A stretch of 20,519 bases of DNA from an uncultured Lachnospiraceae bacterium (GTDB lineage: Bacteria; Bacillota; Clostridia; Lachnospirales; Lachnospiraceae), in the NCBI GenBank assembly GCA_934371505.1, contig CAKRNW010000031.1:1-20519 (forward strand), given 5' to 3'. The stretch's first letter is position 1, and every line of letters begins with the position of its first letter. Under the pieces are notes generated by a model. That model made no database searches and was not told where the DNA came from. It worked only from the letters and a program-made list of their open reading frames with translations. Below, in pieces: positions 7,981 to 15,406 of the stretch. A program made the position numbers and the translations under genes.

Positions 7981-9591
7981 TTATGCCCCCCAGTCCTCAT
8001 TCAGCCAGTTGCGCAGCAGATTTGCCGCGGCTTCCGGATTTTCATCCACAAATTTCTCTATAATCAGGCGGGTCTCGGATTTTGTTTCTGTCTCAATGAC
8101 ATCCAGAGGCTCCTCCGGTGTGGATTGTAACAGATTTTCCACAGAAAGCTCCTCTTCCTCTTCCTCCTGTTTCTCGCCTCGCATGCTGCGGAGAACGACG
8201 AAACCAAGCAATGCAAGGATCACGAAGATCAGGATAATCTGCACCACATCCGTGGCACTCACACCCAGTCCGTCAGAGTCTATAAACCAGTTTTCGGAAT
8301 ATGCCATGATGGTGATCTTGCTTTTATCGATACCGGTGGCATTTGCCACCACATCATAAAGATCAGGATCCACATCCAGTTTGGTCCGATCACTGTTGGC
8401 TGCCTTGTACTCGTCCCAGGTGATTCCGTCCAGAAGTCCCTGTTTCTTTGCATCATCCTCATTGACAATGTTGTAGGAAATGGCAGTTGCAGCCAGAGAG
8501 GAATTATCGTACTTGATAACCCCGGGATTGGTGATGGTATTTTCAATCACCTCATTGGGCACATACTTATAATCTTCCTCCGTAGTGGAAGATTCGGAAT
8601 TATTATAGTCCTGATACATGTAAGTGGACCGGTCATTGTTCTGGTTGGAATCCGTGCCCGGTACACCGCCGCCGCCATTGGTGGCATCGGACTGATAAAT
8701 ATGTGCTTCTGCATAAAGTCCCTGGGTCATTCCGTCAGGGGCATAGTATTCATGAAGGGTCTTCTCATAGGCAGCAAAATCAATATCCAGATTACTGGAT
8801 ACCTCGATAGTACTGTACAGATTGGTTCCCATCAGTACCTGTGTCACTTTACTGCGTACCAGCTTCTCTGCCTGTTCCTTCACTCCGATCTGGGAGCTGG
8901 CCGTGCCTGCCACGGAGAAATCATCCTCTCCGGAATACAGAAGATTGGCATCCGTATCCATGATGGTAATCTGTGTCGTGTCGCTGTTTCCCAACGCCGT
9001 GGCAACTGCCTTTGCAACATAGGCTGCCTGCTCTGCGGTAAAATCATCCTGTAATTCCAGCTGTACCCACGCATAGGAGGGCTCATTTCTGGAAACCAGC
9101 GTTCCGTCATTATCCGGCAGATGAAGCATCACATGGGCACTCTTTACTGCGGAAAACATTTTGATCATATCGTTTTCCAGCTGGTTTTCCAGATAAACCA
9201 CATAACGTTTCTGTTTATCTGCCTCTGTGGTGGAAATACCTCCGTTGGTTACATTGTCAATGCCATACCCTGCTGCCAGAATATCATTGGCTCCCAGAAG
9301 AAGATTCGCCTGGGATTCCTGTTTCGCCAGAACCTTAATCTGCAGACCATCGGTGGATGTGGTGTATGTAATGTCGTTGGAATCCAGAAGTGCGGTAATT
9401 TCTGACGCTTCTTTTGTCGTCTCACAATTTGCCAATAAAACATACTGTGGTCTGGTCAGTACTGTGACCAGAATCACGATTGCCAGAACCACCACTGCTG
9501 CGATGGCAATGATAATGGTTTTCTGTTTGGTGGTGAAATTTCCCCACCATTCTTTTATCTTATTCAGAATTTCCTGAAGCTTATCCTGCAT
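7981..9591 (-). CDS. fliF: Flagellar MS-ring protein FliF
   Basis: FliF builds the membrane MS ring, the base of the flagellum and housing of the export gate. There are two membrane segments, about residues 24-46 and 450-468, with the large extracytoplasmic ring-building part between them (YscJ/FliF domains, LEDQLENDMIKMF-type region near 135-160 and the Gly-rich GGGGVPGTDSN loop). The C-terminal cytoplasmic tail KSETRLIIEKFVDENPEAAA is the FliG-binding helix. Length, 536 residues, is normal. The ATG has GAGGA about 9 nt upstream. The gene lies 29 nt after fliE and 2 nt before fliG. Confidence 0.97.
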   Translation of the reverse strand: MQDKLQEILNKIKEWWGNFTTKQKTIIIAIAAVVVLAIVILVTVLTRPQYVLLANCETTKEASEITALLDSNDITYTTSTDGLQIKVLAKQESQANLLLGANDILAAGYGIDNVTNGGISTTEADKQKRYVVYLENQLENDMIKMFSAVKSAHVMLHLPDNDGTLVSRNEPSYAWVQLELQDDFTAEQAAYVAKAVATALGNSDTTQITIMDTDANLLYSGEDDFSVAGTASSQIGVKEQAEKLVRSKVTQVLMGTNLYSTIEVSSNLDIDFAAYEKTLHEYYAPDGMTQGLYAEAHIYQSDATNGGGGVPGTDSNQNNDRSTYMYQDYNNSESSTTEEDYKYVPNEVIENTITNPGVIKYDNSSLAATAISYNIVNEDDAKKQGLLDGITWDEYKAANSDRTKLDVDPDLYDVVANATGIDKSKITIMAYSENWFIDSDGLGVSATDVVQIILIFVILALLGFVVLRSMRGEKQEEEEEELSVENLLQSTPEEPLDVIETETKSETRLIIEKFVDENPEAAANLLRNWLNEDWGA

Positions 9592-9620
9592 TGCAAGTGT
9601 TCCTCGTTTTCTCTAGCCTG

Positions 9621-9959
9621 TTAAATCTGCATCTGCATAATCTCTTTGTAGGCATCCATGAATTTGTCACGGATTGCTACCGTGTACTGGAATACCGTAG
9701 AGGCCTTCTGCAATGCAATGGAAAGATCGTGGGTATTGTCCGTCTCTCCCAGAGCCCAGCTGATCTCTGCATTTTCTGCATCGGATAAATAGCTGTTGGT
9801 GGTATTGATATTGTCCACGGCTGCCCCCAGTATGGAGTCAAACATCGTGGCTCCGTCCGGATTTTTCACTGCCGCCTGTGTATTCTGTACTGCGGATTTA
9901 ACCGCCTCTGAAGAGACATTACGCAATGTGTTAATGTCAAATGTTGTGCCTAAGTTCAT
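9621..9959 (-). CDS. fliE: Flagellar hook-basal body protein FliE
   Basis: FliE connects the MS ring to the proximal rod and is the first rod substrate exported. The 112-residue product carries the conserved C-terminus: a HDLSIALQKASTVFQYTVAI stretch and IRDKFMDAYKEIMQMQI at the very end (about 76-112). No signal peptide, as expected for a type III substrate. The ATG follows AAAGGG with a 6-nt spacer. It lies 43 nt after flgC and 29 nt before fliF, in the order flgB-flgC-fliE-fliF typical of Firmicutes. Confidence 0.95.
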   Translation of the reverse strand: MNLGTTFDINTLRNVSSEAVKSAVQNTQAAVKNPDGATMFDSILGAAVDNINTTNSYLSDAENAEISWALGETDNTHDLSIALQKASTVFQYTVAIRDKFMDAYKEIMQMQI

Positions 9960-10002
9960 AGTTGTCCCTTTTCTCCCATTCTTTCATTGTCCGACCTGTC
10001 GT

Positions 10003-10449
10003 TTATGTTTCGATCAGACTCAAGCCCTTCAGTGCCACGGATTTGGTTGCTTCAAAGGCTGTGGCATTAGCCTCATAACCTCTGCTGGCATCAATCAGGT
10101 TGGTCATCTCTGTGATGATATTCACATTGGGATAGGTTACATAACCATTTTCGTCCGCATCCGGATGGGAAGGATCATAAACCATATTCATATCGGTGGT
10201 CATATCCTCATGGACTCCGCTGACCTTTACCCCGGTACCGGAATATTTATCCGTTGCCTTGTTCAGTACATGGCTGAAATTGGTCTGACTGCCTTTCTCC
10301 TGGAATGTCACGACCTTTCTGCGATAGGGCGTGCCGTCCTCTGTTCTGGTTGTATTGGCATTTGCCACATTCTCAGAAATGATATCCATACGATAACGCT
10401 GTGCTGTCATTCCTGATGAGTTAATATCAAATGATGTAAAAACGCTCAT
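10003..10449 (-). CDS. flgC: Flagellar basal-body rod protein FlgC
   Basis: FlgC is a proximal rod subunit. The N-terminal rod motif is present (FDINSSGMTAQRYRMDIISE, then NVANANTTRT), as is the typical VSGVHEDMTTDMNMVYDPSH segment in the middle and the C-terminal rod helix (YPNVNIITEMTNLIDASRGY, 106-125, then FEATKSVALKGL). Length, 148 residues, is usual. The ATG has GGGAGGT with a 7-nt spacer. It starts 15 nt after flgB and is followed by fliE. Confidence 0.96.
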   Translation of the reverse strand: MSVFTSFDINSSGMTAQRYRMDIISENVANANTTRTEDGTPYRRKVVTFQEKGSQTNFSHVLNKATDKYSGTGVKVSGVHEDMTTDMNMVYDPSHPDADENGYVTYPNVNIITEMTNLIDASRGYEANATAFEATKSVALKGLSLIET

Positions 10450-10464
10450 CCTTCAACCTCCCGT

Positions 10465-10854
10465 TTATCTCATTGCCGCCTGTAGATTCTGGAATTCCTG
10501 TTTCACGCAATCCAGCAAGCCGTTGTATTTCAATTCATTGGCTGCCAGTGTCACGTTTTCTGTCTCAATATCTACATTATTTCCGTCCAATCGATATGAG
10601 TATCCTGCATAATCCCTGTATGTACGGGGTTCCAGCTGACTGACTTTCAGGTTCCCAACCTTTTTATCCATAGAGGTATAACGGGAACTTCCCAGTGCCT
10701 TCTGCAGCTCGGATTCAAAATCCACATCCTCTCTTTTATAACCCGGCGTATCTGCATTGGCGATATTGTTTCCAATCACTTCATTTCGTACCCAGGATGC
10801 ATCCGCTGCTTTCCCCAGCACATTAATATAATCAAATGCATTACTATTGATCAT
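10465..10854 (-). CDS. flgB: Flagellar basal-body rod protein FlgB
   Basis: FlgB is the innermost proximal rod subunit and the first gene of this fla operon. The product of 129 residues starts MINSNAFDYINVLGKAADAS and has the rod motif GNNIANADTPGYKREDVDFE; the C-terminal helix is LAANELKYNGLLDCVKQEFQ. I chose ATG at 10854 because GGGAGGA (10867-10861) is 6 nt upstream and because FlgB proteins start near this point; the frame continues upstream to another ATG at 10896, but those 14 residues (MPIYALEKWAGGRK) have no ribosome site and are not FlgB-like. A candidate SigA promoter lies at 10919-10946. Confidence 0.95.
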   Translation of the reverse strand: MINSNAFDYINVLGKAADASWVRNEVIGNNIANADTPGYKREDVDFESELQKALGSSRYTSMDKKVGNLKVSQLEPRTYRDYAGYSYRLDGNNVDIETENVTLAANELKYNGLLDCVKQEFQNLQAAMR

Positions 10855-10918
10855 TTTTCTTCCTCCCGCCCACTTTTCTAAAGCATAAATAGGCAATGTT
10901 AAAAATACACTACTGTAT

Positions 10919-10946
10919 ATTATAATTTATTTACAAAAAAACACAA
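10919..10946 (-). promoter_or_regulatory. Candidate housekeeping promoter of the fla operon (before flgB)
   Basis: On the minus strand TTGTGT (10946-10941) is followed after 16 nt by a perfect TATAAT (10924-10919), 65 nt before the flgB ATG, in AT-rich DNA between the codY terminator and flgB. The -35 is weak (3 of 6) and the spacer one base short. I looked for a SigD-type GCCGATAT here and did not find one. Confidence 0.55.
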
Positions 10947-10989
10947 GGTTTTTATACAAAAGAAGAAACTCCGCACCCCCTTGAAAACC

Positions 10990-11017
10990 TTTTTATAGGA
11001 AGAAATTCCTATAAAAA
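10990..11017 (-). repeat. Perfect 12-bp inverted repeat upstream of the flgB promoter
   Basis: The arms TTTTTATAGGAA (10990-11001) and TTCCTATAAAAA (11006-11017) pair perfectly across a 4-nt loop. The distal arm overlaps the U-tract of the codY terminator. It may be a second termination hairpin or an operator for the fla operon; the sequence alone does not decide. Confidence 0.7.
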
Positions 11018-11059
11018 AACCGAGCAAGGGGATTTTTTACAAAATCCCCCCTTGCCCGG
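11013..11059 (-). terminator. Intrinsic terminator of codY
   Basis: Reading the minus strand from about 43 nt after the codY stop: CCGGGCAAGGGG, two unpaired G, ATTTT, loop GTAA, then AAAATCCCCTTGCTCGG and a run of seven T. This GC-rich stem followed by a T-run is a textbook Rho-independent terminator and separates codY from the fla operon. Confidence 0.9.
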
Positions 11060-11101
11060 CCTCATCCATGAACCTTTTTCTGTTGTAATGTCCGTGAAAA
11101 A

Positions 11102-11896
11102 TTATCTTAATTTTGTGTTCTGTCTCTTTAATTCCTCAATTTCCTCAAACACCGCATCATTCAGTACTTTGATGTAGGTTCCCTTCATTCCTGAGGAACG
11201 GGACTCAATCACTCCTGCACTTTCAAACTTACGAAGTGCATTGACAATGACGGATCTGGTGATTCCCACACGGTCGGCAATTTTGCTTGCTACCAGAATT
11301 CCCTCCATACCGTTTAATTCATCGAAAATATGTGTGATGGCTTCCATCTCGGAGAAGGACAAAGTGGAAATTGCGGATTTCACAACGGAAACCTTGCGGG
11401 TCTCCTCTGCGCTTTCCTCGTTTACCGCACGCATCATTTCCAGTCCCACTACTGTAGAGCCATATTCACACAGAATAATATCATCAATATCATAGGACTC
11501 ATTGCATTTGTAAATAAAGAGAGTTCCCAAACGTTCTCCTGCAATATCAATGGGGCTGATCACTGCCTGGAATTTATGCACATCCACATCTTCAAAGCCC
11601 AAGGTTTCCAAATTGACATTTTCTTTGGTGGAAAGCACGCTGAGCAGACGCTCATTCAAAGTAGGATCAATAAATCCTCCCACAGATTCATCAATCATCA
11701 TCTCATGGATGGATTCGATTCCATCTTCTTTGCCTACTCCAAGAACTTTTCCCTTTTTACTGATCACCAATACATTAGAATCCAGAATATCGTTCATTAC
11801 TTCACAGATATCATTAAATACCACTTTGCTGGAATTGTTGTTATGAAGTAATTTTCCGATTTTTCTCGTTTTATCCAATAACTGAACACTACCCAT
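11102..11896 (-). CDS. codY: GTP/branched-chain amino acid-sensing pleiotropic repressor CodY
   Basis: CodY represses nutrient-limitation genes in low-GC Gram-positives when GTP and branched-chain amino acids are plentiful; in B. subtilis it also represses the flagellar operon. The 264-residue product has an N-terminal GAF-like domain (1 to about 155) with GERLGTLFIYK (120-130) and CEYGSTVVGLEMMR (143-156). The C-terminal winged helix is almost identical to the B. subtilis one from memory: ASKIADRVGITRSVIVNALR (203-222), then SAGVIESRSSGMKGTYIKVL. The part around residues 55-110, which in B. subtilis holds isoleucine-contacting residues, is shorter and diverged (see findings). The ATG has AAAGGAGG upstream. 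A CodY box and a promoter lie upstream, a terminator downstream; flgB follows. Confidence 0.96.
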   Translation of the reverse strand: MGSVQLLDKTRKIGKLLHNNNSSKVVFNDICEVMNDILDSNVLVISKKGKVLGVGKEDGIESIHEMMIDESVGGFIDPTLNERLLSVLSTKENVNLETLGFEDVDVHKFQAVISPIDIAGERLGTLFIYKCNESYDIDDIILCEYGSTVVGLEMMRAVNEESAEETRKVSVVKSAISTLSFSEMEAITHIFDELNGMEGILVASKIADRVGITRSVIVNALRKFESAGVIESRSSGMKGTYIKVLNDAVFEEIEELKRQNTKLR

Positions 11897-11947
11897 GACA
11901 AGCCTCCTTTATATAACACTTACCCACTCATCCTAAAGAATATGCTT

Positions 11948-11976
11948 ATCTTATCATTAAATCCGAAAAATTGCAA
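11948..11976 (-). promoter_or_regulatory. Candidate housekeeping promoter of codY
   Basis: On the minus strand TTGCAA (11976-11971), 17-nt spacer, TAAGAT (11953-11948): 4 of 6 matches in each hexamer with ideal spacing, 51 nt before the codY ATG. It lies between the topA stop and codY. Read-through from topA is also possible, as no terminator is visible between the two genes. Confidence 0.5.
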
Positions 11977-11998
11977 TATTTTTTGTGGCATTGTGAAA

Positions 11999-12013
11999 AA
12001 TATTCACAAAATT
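11999..12013 (-). promoter_or_regulatory. CodY box upstream of codY (probable autoregulation)
   Basis: The minus-strand 15-mer AATTTTGTGAATATT matches the CodY consensus AATTTTCWGAAAATT at 13 of 15 positions. A weaker second copy (about 9 of 15) overlaps it by 6 nt, the overlapping arrangement reported for CodY sites. It sits 22 nt upstream of the candidate codY -35 element and is also part of a 7-5-7 inverted repeat, TTGTGAA and TTCACAA, at 11991-12009. Confidence 0.6.
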
Positions 12014-12037
12014 TAATCAATTTGTGTAGGCAACAAA

Positions 12038-14104
12038 TTATTCCTTTGGTTTCTCACAGACATATCCACAGGTTTCATTGGAACATACCAATTTGTTTCC
12101 TTTTTCCAGCATAATCGAGCCACACTCTTTACACTTCACCTTGGAAGGCTTCTGCCAAACCATAAAGTCGCAGTCCGGGTTGTCGATGCAGCCATAGTAT
12201 TTACGGCCTTTCTTGGTCTTCTTGAGAACCACATCCTTCCCACACTTAGGGCAGGGCACCCCAATCTTTTCAAAGTAAGGTTTCGTATTCTTGCATTCCG
12301 GAAATCCGGGACAGGCAAGGAATTTTCCGTGTGGTCCGTATTTAATCACCATATGACGTCCGCAAAGCTCACAGACCTCATCGGTCACTTCATCGGCAAT
12401 CTGTACCTGCTCCAGCTCCTTTTCTGCTTTTTTCACCGCTTCATCCAGATCCGGATAAAAGTTCTCCACAATGGTTTTCCATTTCACGCTTCCGTCTGCC
12501 ACGCCATCTAACAGCGTTTCCAGATTTGCCGTAAAGTTCACATCCACAATGGAGGGGAAAGCATCTTTCATCATATGATTGACTGCCTCACCCAGTTCGG
12601 TAACATAGAGGTTTTTATTTTCCTTCACAATATAACGGCGGGCCAGAATCGTGGTGATGGTAGGCGCATAGGTACTGGGACGCCCAATTCCCAGTTCCTC
12701 CATGGTATGCACCAGAGAGGCCTCGGTATAGTGGGCAGGTGGCTGGGTAAAGTGCTGTTTCGGATCAAGGTTCTCCAACGCAAGCTCCGTATCTTTATCA
12801 ATGGATTTTACCAGCGTATTATTCTCTTCCTTGTCGTCCTCCTCTGTGTATACATTCATGAATCCCTCGAAGGTTACCTTGGAGGCAGCAACGGAAAAAA
12901 GCTGGCTGGCTGCCTGAATCTTTACGGAGGTTGTCTCATACTCCGCCGGTTTCATACGGCTTGCCAGAAAACGCTTCCAGATCAGCTGATACAGCCGGAA
13001 CTGATCTCTGGACAGGTATTCCTTCATGATAGCCGGGGTACGGTTTACATCGGTAGGACGGATTGCCTCATGGGCATCCTGAATTTTCTGCCCGTTCTTT
13101 TTCTGTACCGTTGTCTCTGCAGCATAATCTGCACCAAAGCTCTTTTCAATATAATCCCGTGCCATGGTCTCTGCCTCTTCCGATACACGGGTGGAATCGG
13201 TACGCAGATAGGAAATGATACCCACCGTACCTTCCCTGGTGTCTACGCCCTCGTATAGCTGTTGGGCAAGACGCATGGTTTTCTGTGTAGAGAAATTCAG
13301 CACCTTGCTGGCTTCCTGCTGCAGGGTGGAGGTTGTAAAGGGCAGCGGTGCCTTTTTGGTGCGGGTTCCTTTCTTTACCTCCGCCACCTTAAATGCAGCA
13401 TTTTGAATCTCTTTCACGATCTGATCCAGTTCTGCTTTAGAGGCAATGCCTTTCTTTCCGTTGGTGTCACCGTAATATCTGGCCACTAACGGTTTCTTTT
13501 CCCCGGAAATCTTCAAGCTGGCATCCAGGCTCCAATATTCCTCCGGAATAAAAGCGTTGATTTCATCCTCACGGTCACAGATAATGCGAAGTGCCACAGA
13601 CTGTACACGGCCTGCACTTAACCCCCTCTTAATCTTAGCCCATAATACCGGAGAAATCCGATAACCCACAACACGGTCCAGAATTCTTCTGGTCTGCTGG
13701 GCATCCACCAGATTCATGTCGATCTCTCTTGGATTTTTCAGAGATTCCTTCACTGCATTTTTCGTAATCTCATTGAAGGTGATGCGGTATACTTTTTTGT
13801 TTTCCAATTTCAGTGCATAATACAAATGCCAGGAAATGGCTTCTCCCTCACGGTCCGGGTCGGTTGCAAGATAGATTTTATCTGCTTTCTTTACTTCCTT
13901 GCGCAGATTTGCCAGGATGTCGCCCTTTCCACGGATGGTGATATATTTGGGTTCATAGTCATGCTCCACGTCAATTCCCAGCTGGCTCTTGGGCAAGTCC
14001 CTCACATGCCCGTTGCTGGCCACAACCTCATAGTTGGCTCCTAAAAATTTCTTAATGGTTTTCACTTTTGCCGGTGACTCTACAATCACTAGGTATTTTG
14101 CCAT
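12038..14104 (-). CDS. topA: DNA topoisomerase I (type IA)
   Basis: TopA relaxes negative supercoils by cutting one strand and passing the other. The Toprim domain opens with YLVIVESPAKVKTIKKF (4-20) and holds TDPDREGEAI (81-90). The catalytic tyrosine is Tyr299 in ISYLRTDSTRVS. Three C4 zinc ribbons end the protein: Cys578/581/598/604, 618/621/639/645 and 658/661/674/679. The 688-residue length is that of Firmicute TopA. I chose ATG at 14104: GGAGGG lies 7-8 nt before it, and the longer reading from ATG at 14119 would start inside that ribosome site. It has its own promoter candidate and stands between dprA and codY; B. subtilis has the same order with four more genes after topA. Confidence 0.97.
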   Translation of the reverse strand: MAKYLVIVESPAKVKTIKKFLGANYEVVASNGHVRDLPKSQLGIDVEHDYEPKYITIRGKGDILANLRKEVKKADKIYLATDPDREGEAISWHLYYALKLENKKVYRITFNEITKNAVKESLKNPREIDMNLVDAQQTRRILDRVVGYRISPVLWAKIKRGLSAGRVQSVALRIICDREDEINAFIPEEYWSLDASLKISGEKKPLVARYYGDTNGKKGIASKAELDQIVKEIQNAAFKVAEVKKGTRTKKAPLPFTTSTLQQEASKVLNFSTQKTMRLAQQLYEGVDTREGTVGIISYLRTDSTRVSEEAETMARDYIEKSFGADYAAETTVQKKNGQKIQDAHEAIRPTDVNRTPAIMKEYLSRDQFRLYQLIWKRFLASRMKPAEYETTSVKIQAASQLFSVAASKVTFEGFMNVYTEEDDKEENNTLVKSIDKDTELALENLDPKQHFTQPPAHYTEASLVHTMEELGIGRPSTYAPTITTILARRYIVKENKNLYVTELGEAVNHMMKDAFPSIVDVNFTANLETLLDGVADGSVKWKTIVENFYPDLDEAVKKAEKELEQVQIADEVTDEVCELCGRHMVIKYGPHGKFLACPGFPECKNTKPYFEKIGVPCPKCGKDVVLKKTKKGRKYYGCIDNPDCDFMVWQKPSKVKCKECGSIMLEKGNKLVCSNETCGYVCEKPKE

Positions 14105-14157
14105 TACAAATCCCTCCATTTTGATATAACATCAGTCTCGGGCGTTAATCGTGAATC

Positions 14158-14186
14158 ACTATACACCATTCCTTTCCGGCTTGCAA
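14158..14186 (-). promoter_or_regulatory. Candidate housekeeping promoter of topA
   Basis: On the minus strand TTGCAA (14186-14181), 17-nt spacer, TATAGT (14163-14158), 53 nt before the topA ATG, in the 178-nt gap after dprA. Matches to consensus are 4 of 6 and 5 of 6. I see no clear terminator for dprA in the same gap. Confidence 0.55.
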
Positions 14187-14282
14187 GAACTTTCTTCGTA
14201 GCTGTCCGGTTTCTTTCCTCTTACAAAATGCAAAATCCATTCGCTTTTCTACCTATATAAATAATAGCGTTTCCACCAGAAA

Positions 14283-15404
14283 TTATGATTTCACCTTCAC
14301 AAAATGTGTGTTTCCTTCCTGTCTCGCCATCCCTTTCCGGCACAGGGAACGAAAAATGCGGCACAGCTGGGAATACTCCATTTCTTCCCGGCGATAAATC
14401 AGTTCCCGCGCCAGTTCATCCAGGGATCTTGGATACTCGTCCAATAATTCATAGAGAAGTTTTTCCTCTCCGGAAAGCTCCGATAAGGCTCCCTGCTGTT
14501 CGCCGTTTCTTTCTTTTCTTTCTGCTTTCCCTTCTATGCCTAGTGTTTTCAGGATATCCGCAGTTTCCAGTACCGGTGGCGCCCCCTGCCGCAGAAGATC
14601 GTTACAGCCCTCACTAAGACCATCTCCCACTCTGCCCGGCACCACCATCACTTCTTTGCCCTGCTCCAGAGCCATGTCTACGGTGATAATGGTTCCACTC
14701 TTTTTTCTGGCCTCCACCACAACCACTGCATCGGAAAGGGCACTGATAATGCGGTTTCTCGGCGGAAATAAATTTGCCTTTGCCGCCGTCCCCGGCACAT
14801 ATTCCGACAGGACGCCGCCCTGAACGGTAAGTTGGTCATACAATACCTGGTTCTCTTTGGGATAGCAAATGTCCACACCACAGCCCAACACCCCATAGGA
14901 TGTCCCGCCAGCCTCCAAAGCATACCGTTGACTGATTCCGTCAATCCCCCGCGCCATGCCACTAACCACCACCACTCCCTGTTTTGCCAGTTCCTCTCCC
15001 AGTGTCCGTGCCATGCGTCTGCCGTACTCGGAACAGGCTCTGGCTCCAATGATTGCCACCCGTTTTTCCTCTCTCCCCGGAAAGCTTCCTTTGGAATAGA
15101 GGGCTTTGGGGGCATCAGATATCCTGCGGAGGGCTTGCGGGTAGTCCTCACTCCAATAGGAGGCGAAACGAATATTCTGACTCTGCAACTGTTCCCACAG
15201 CTTTTCCGGGGTTGTCCGATGTCTCGCCTCTGTAATGAGCCTTGCTGCTTTCTCTCCCAGAATTTCCTCCAAATGGGTTTCCGATAGTTCATAGGCATAT
15301 TTTCTGTCCGGCACGGCGCAAAACAGTTTTTCTAACGTACGCAGACCCACCCCCTCTATCCGGCAGAAAAAATGCTCCCATCGTAAATCTCTTTTTTCTT
15401 CCAT
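14283..15404 (-). CDS. dprA: DNA-processing protein DprA (Smf)
   Basis: DprA loads RecA on incoming single-stranded DNA during natural transformation and shields it. The 373-residue product has a helical N-terminal region with a helix-hairpin-helix look (ending near 70), a Rossmann-type core with VAIIGARACSEYGRR (116-130), VVSGMARGIDG (146-156), GVLGCGVDICYP (171-182), FPPRNRIIS (213-221) and KKSGTIITVDMALEQGKEV (234-252), and a C-terminal winged helix (about 308-370). Nothing essential looks broken. The ATG lies 2 nt after the comM stop, and its AGGAG ribosome site is formed by the last comM codon bases, so comM and dprA are translationally coupled. Confidence 0.96.
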   Translation of the reverse strand: MEEKRDLRWEHFFCRIEGVGLRTLEKLFCAVPDRKYAYELSETHLEEILGEKAARLITEARHRTTPEKLWEQLQSQNIRFASYWSEDYPQALRRISDAPKALYSKGSFPGREEKRVAIIGARACSEYGRRMARTLGEELAKQGVVVVSGMARGIDGISQRYALEAGGTSYGVLGCGVDICYPKENQVLYDQLTVQGGVLSEYVPGTAAKANLFPPRNRIISALSDAVVVVEARKKSGTIITVDMALEQGKEVMVVPGRVGDGLSEGCNDLLRQGAPPVLETADILKTLGIEGKAERKERNGEQQGALSELSGEEKLLYELLDEYPRSLDELARELIYRREEMEYSQLCRIFRSLCRKGMARQEGNTHFVKVKS

Positions 15405-15406
15405 CT

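Noticed and set aside
9796..10416. 206-codon open frame on the plus strand across flgC and fliE
   Set aside because: It is antisense to two clear rod genes, spans their gap, has no ribosome site I can support and no recognisable domain. The long plus-strand frames elsewhere, such as 12575-13258 in topA, are rejected for the same reason.
10855..10946. SigD promoter or CodY box in front of flgB
   Set aside because: B. subtilis regulates this operon with both, so I looked, but no GCCGATAT-like element and no 15-mer better than about half-matching the CodY consensus is present in this gap.
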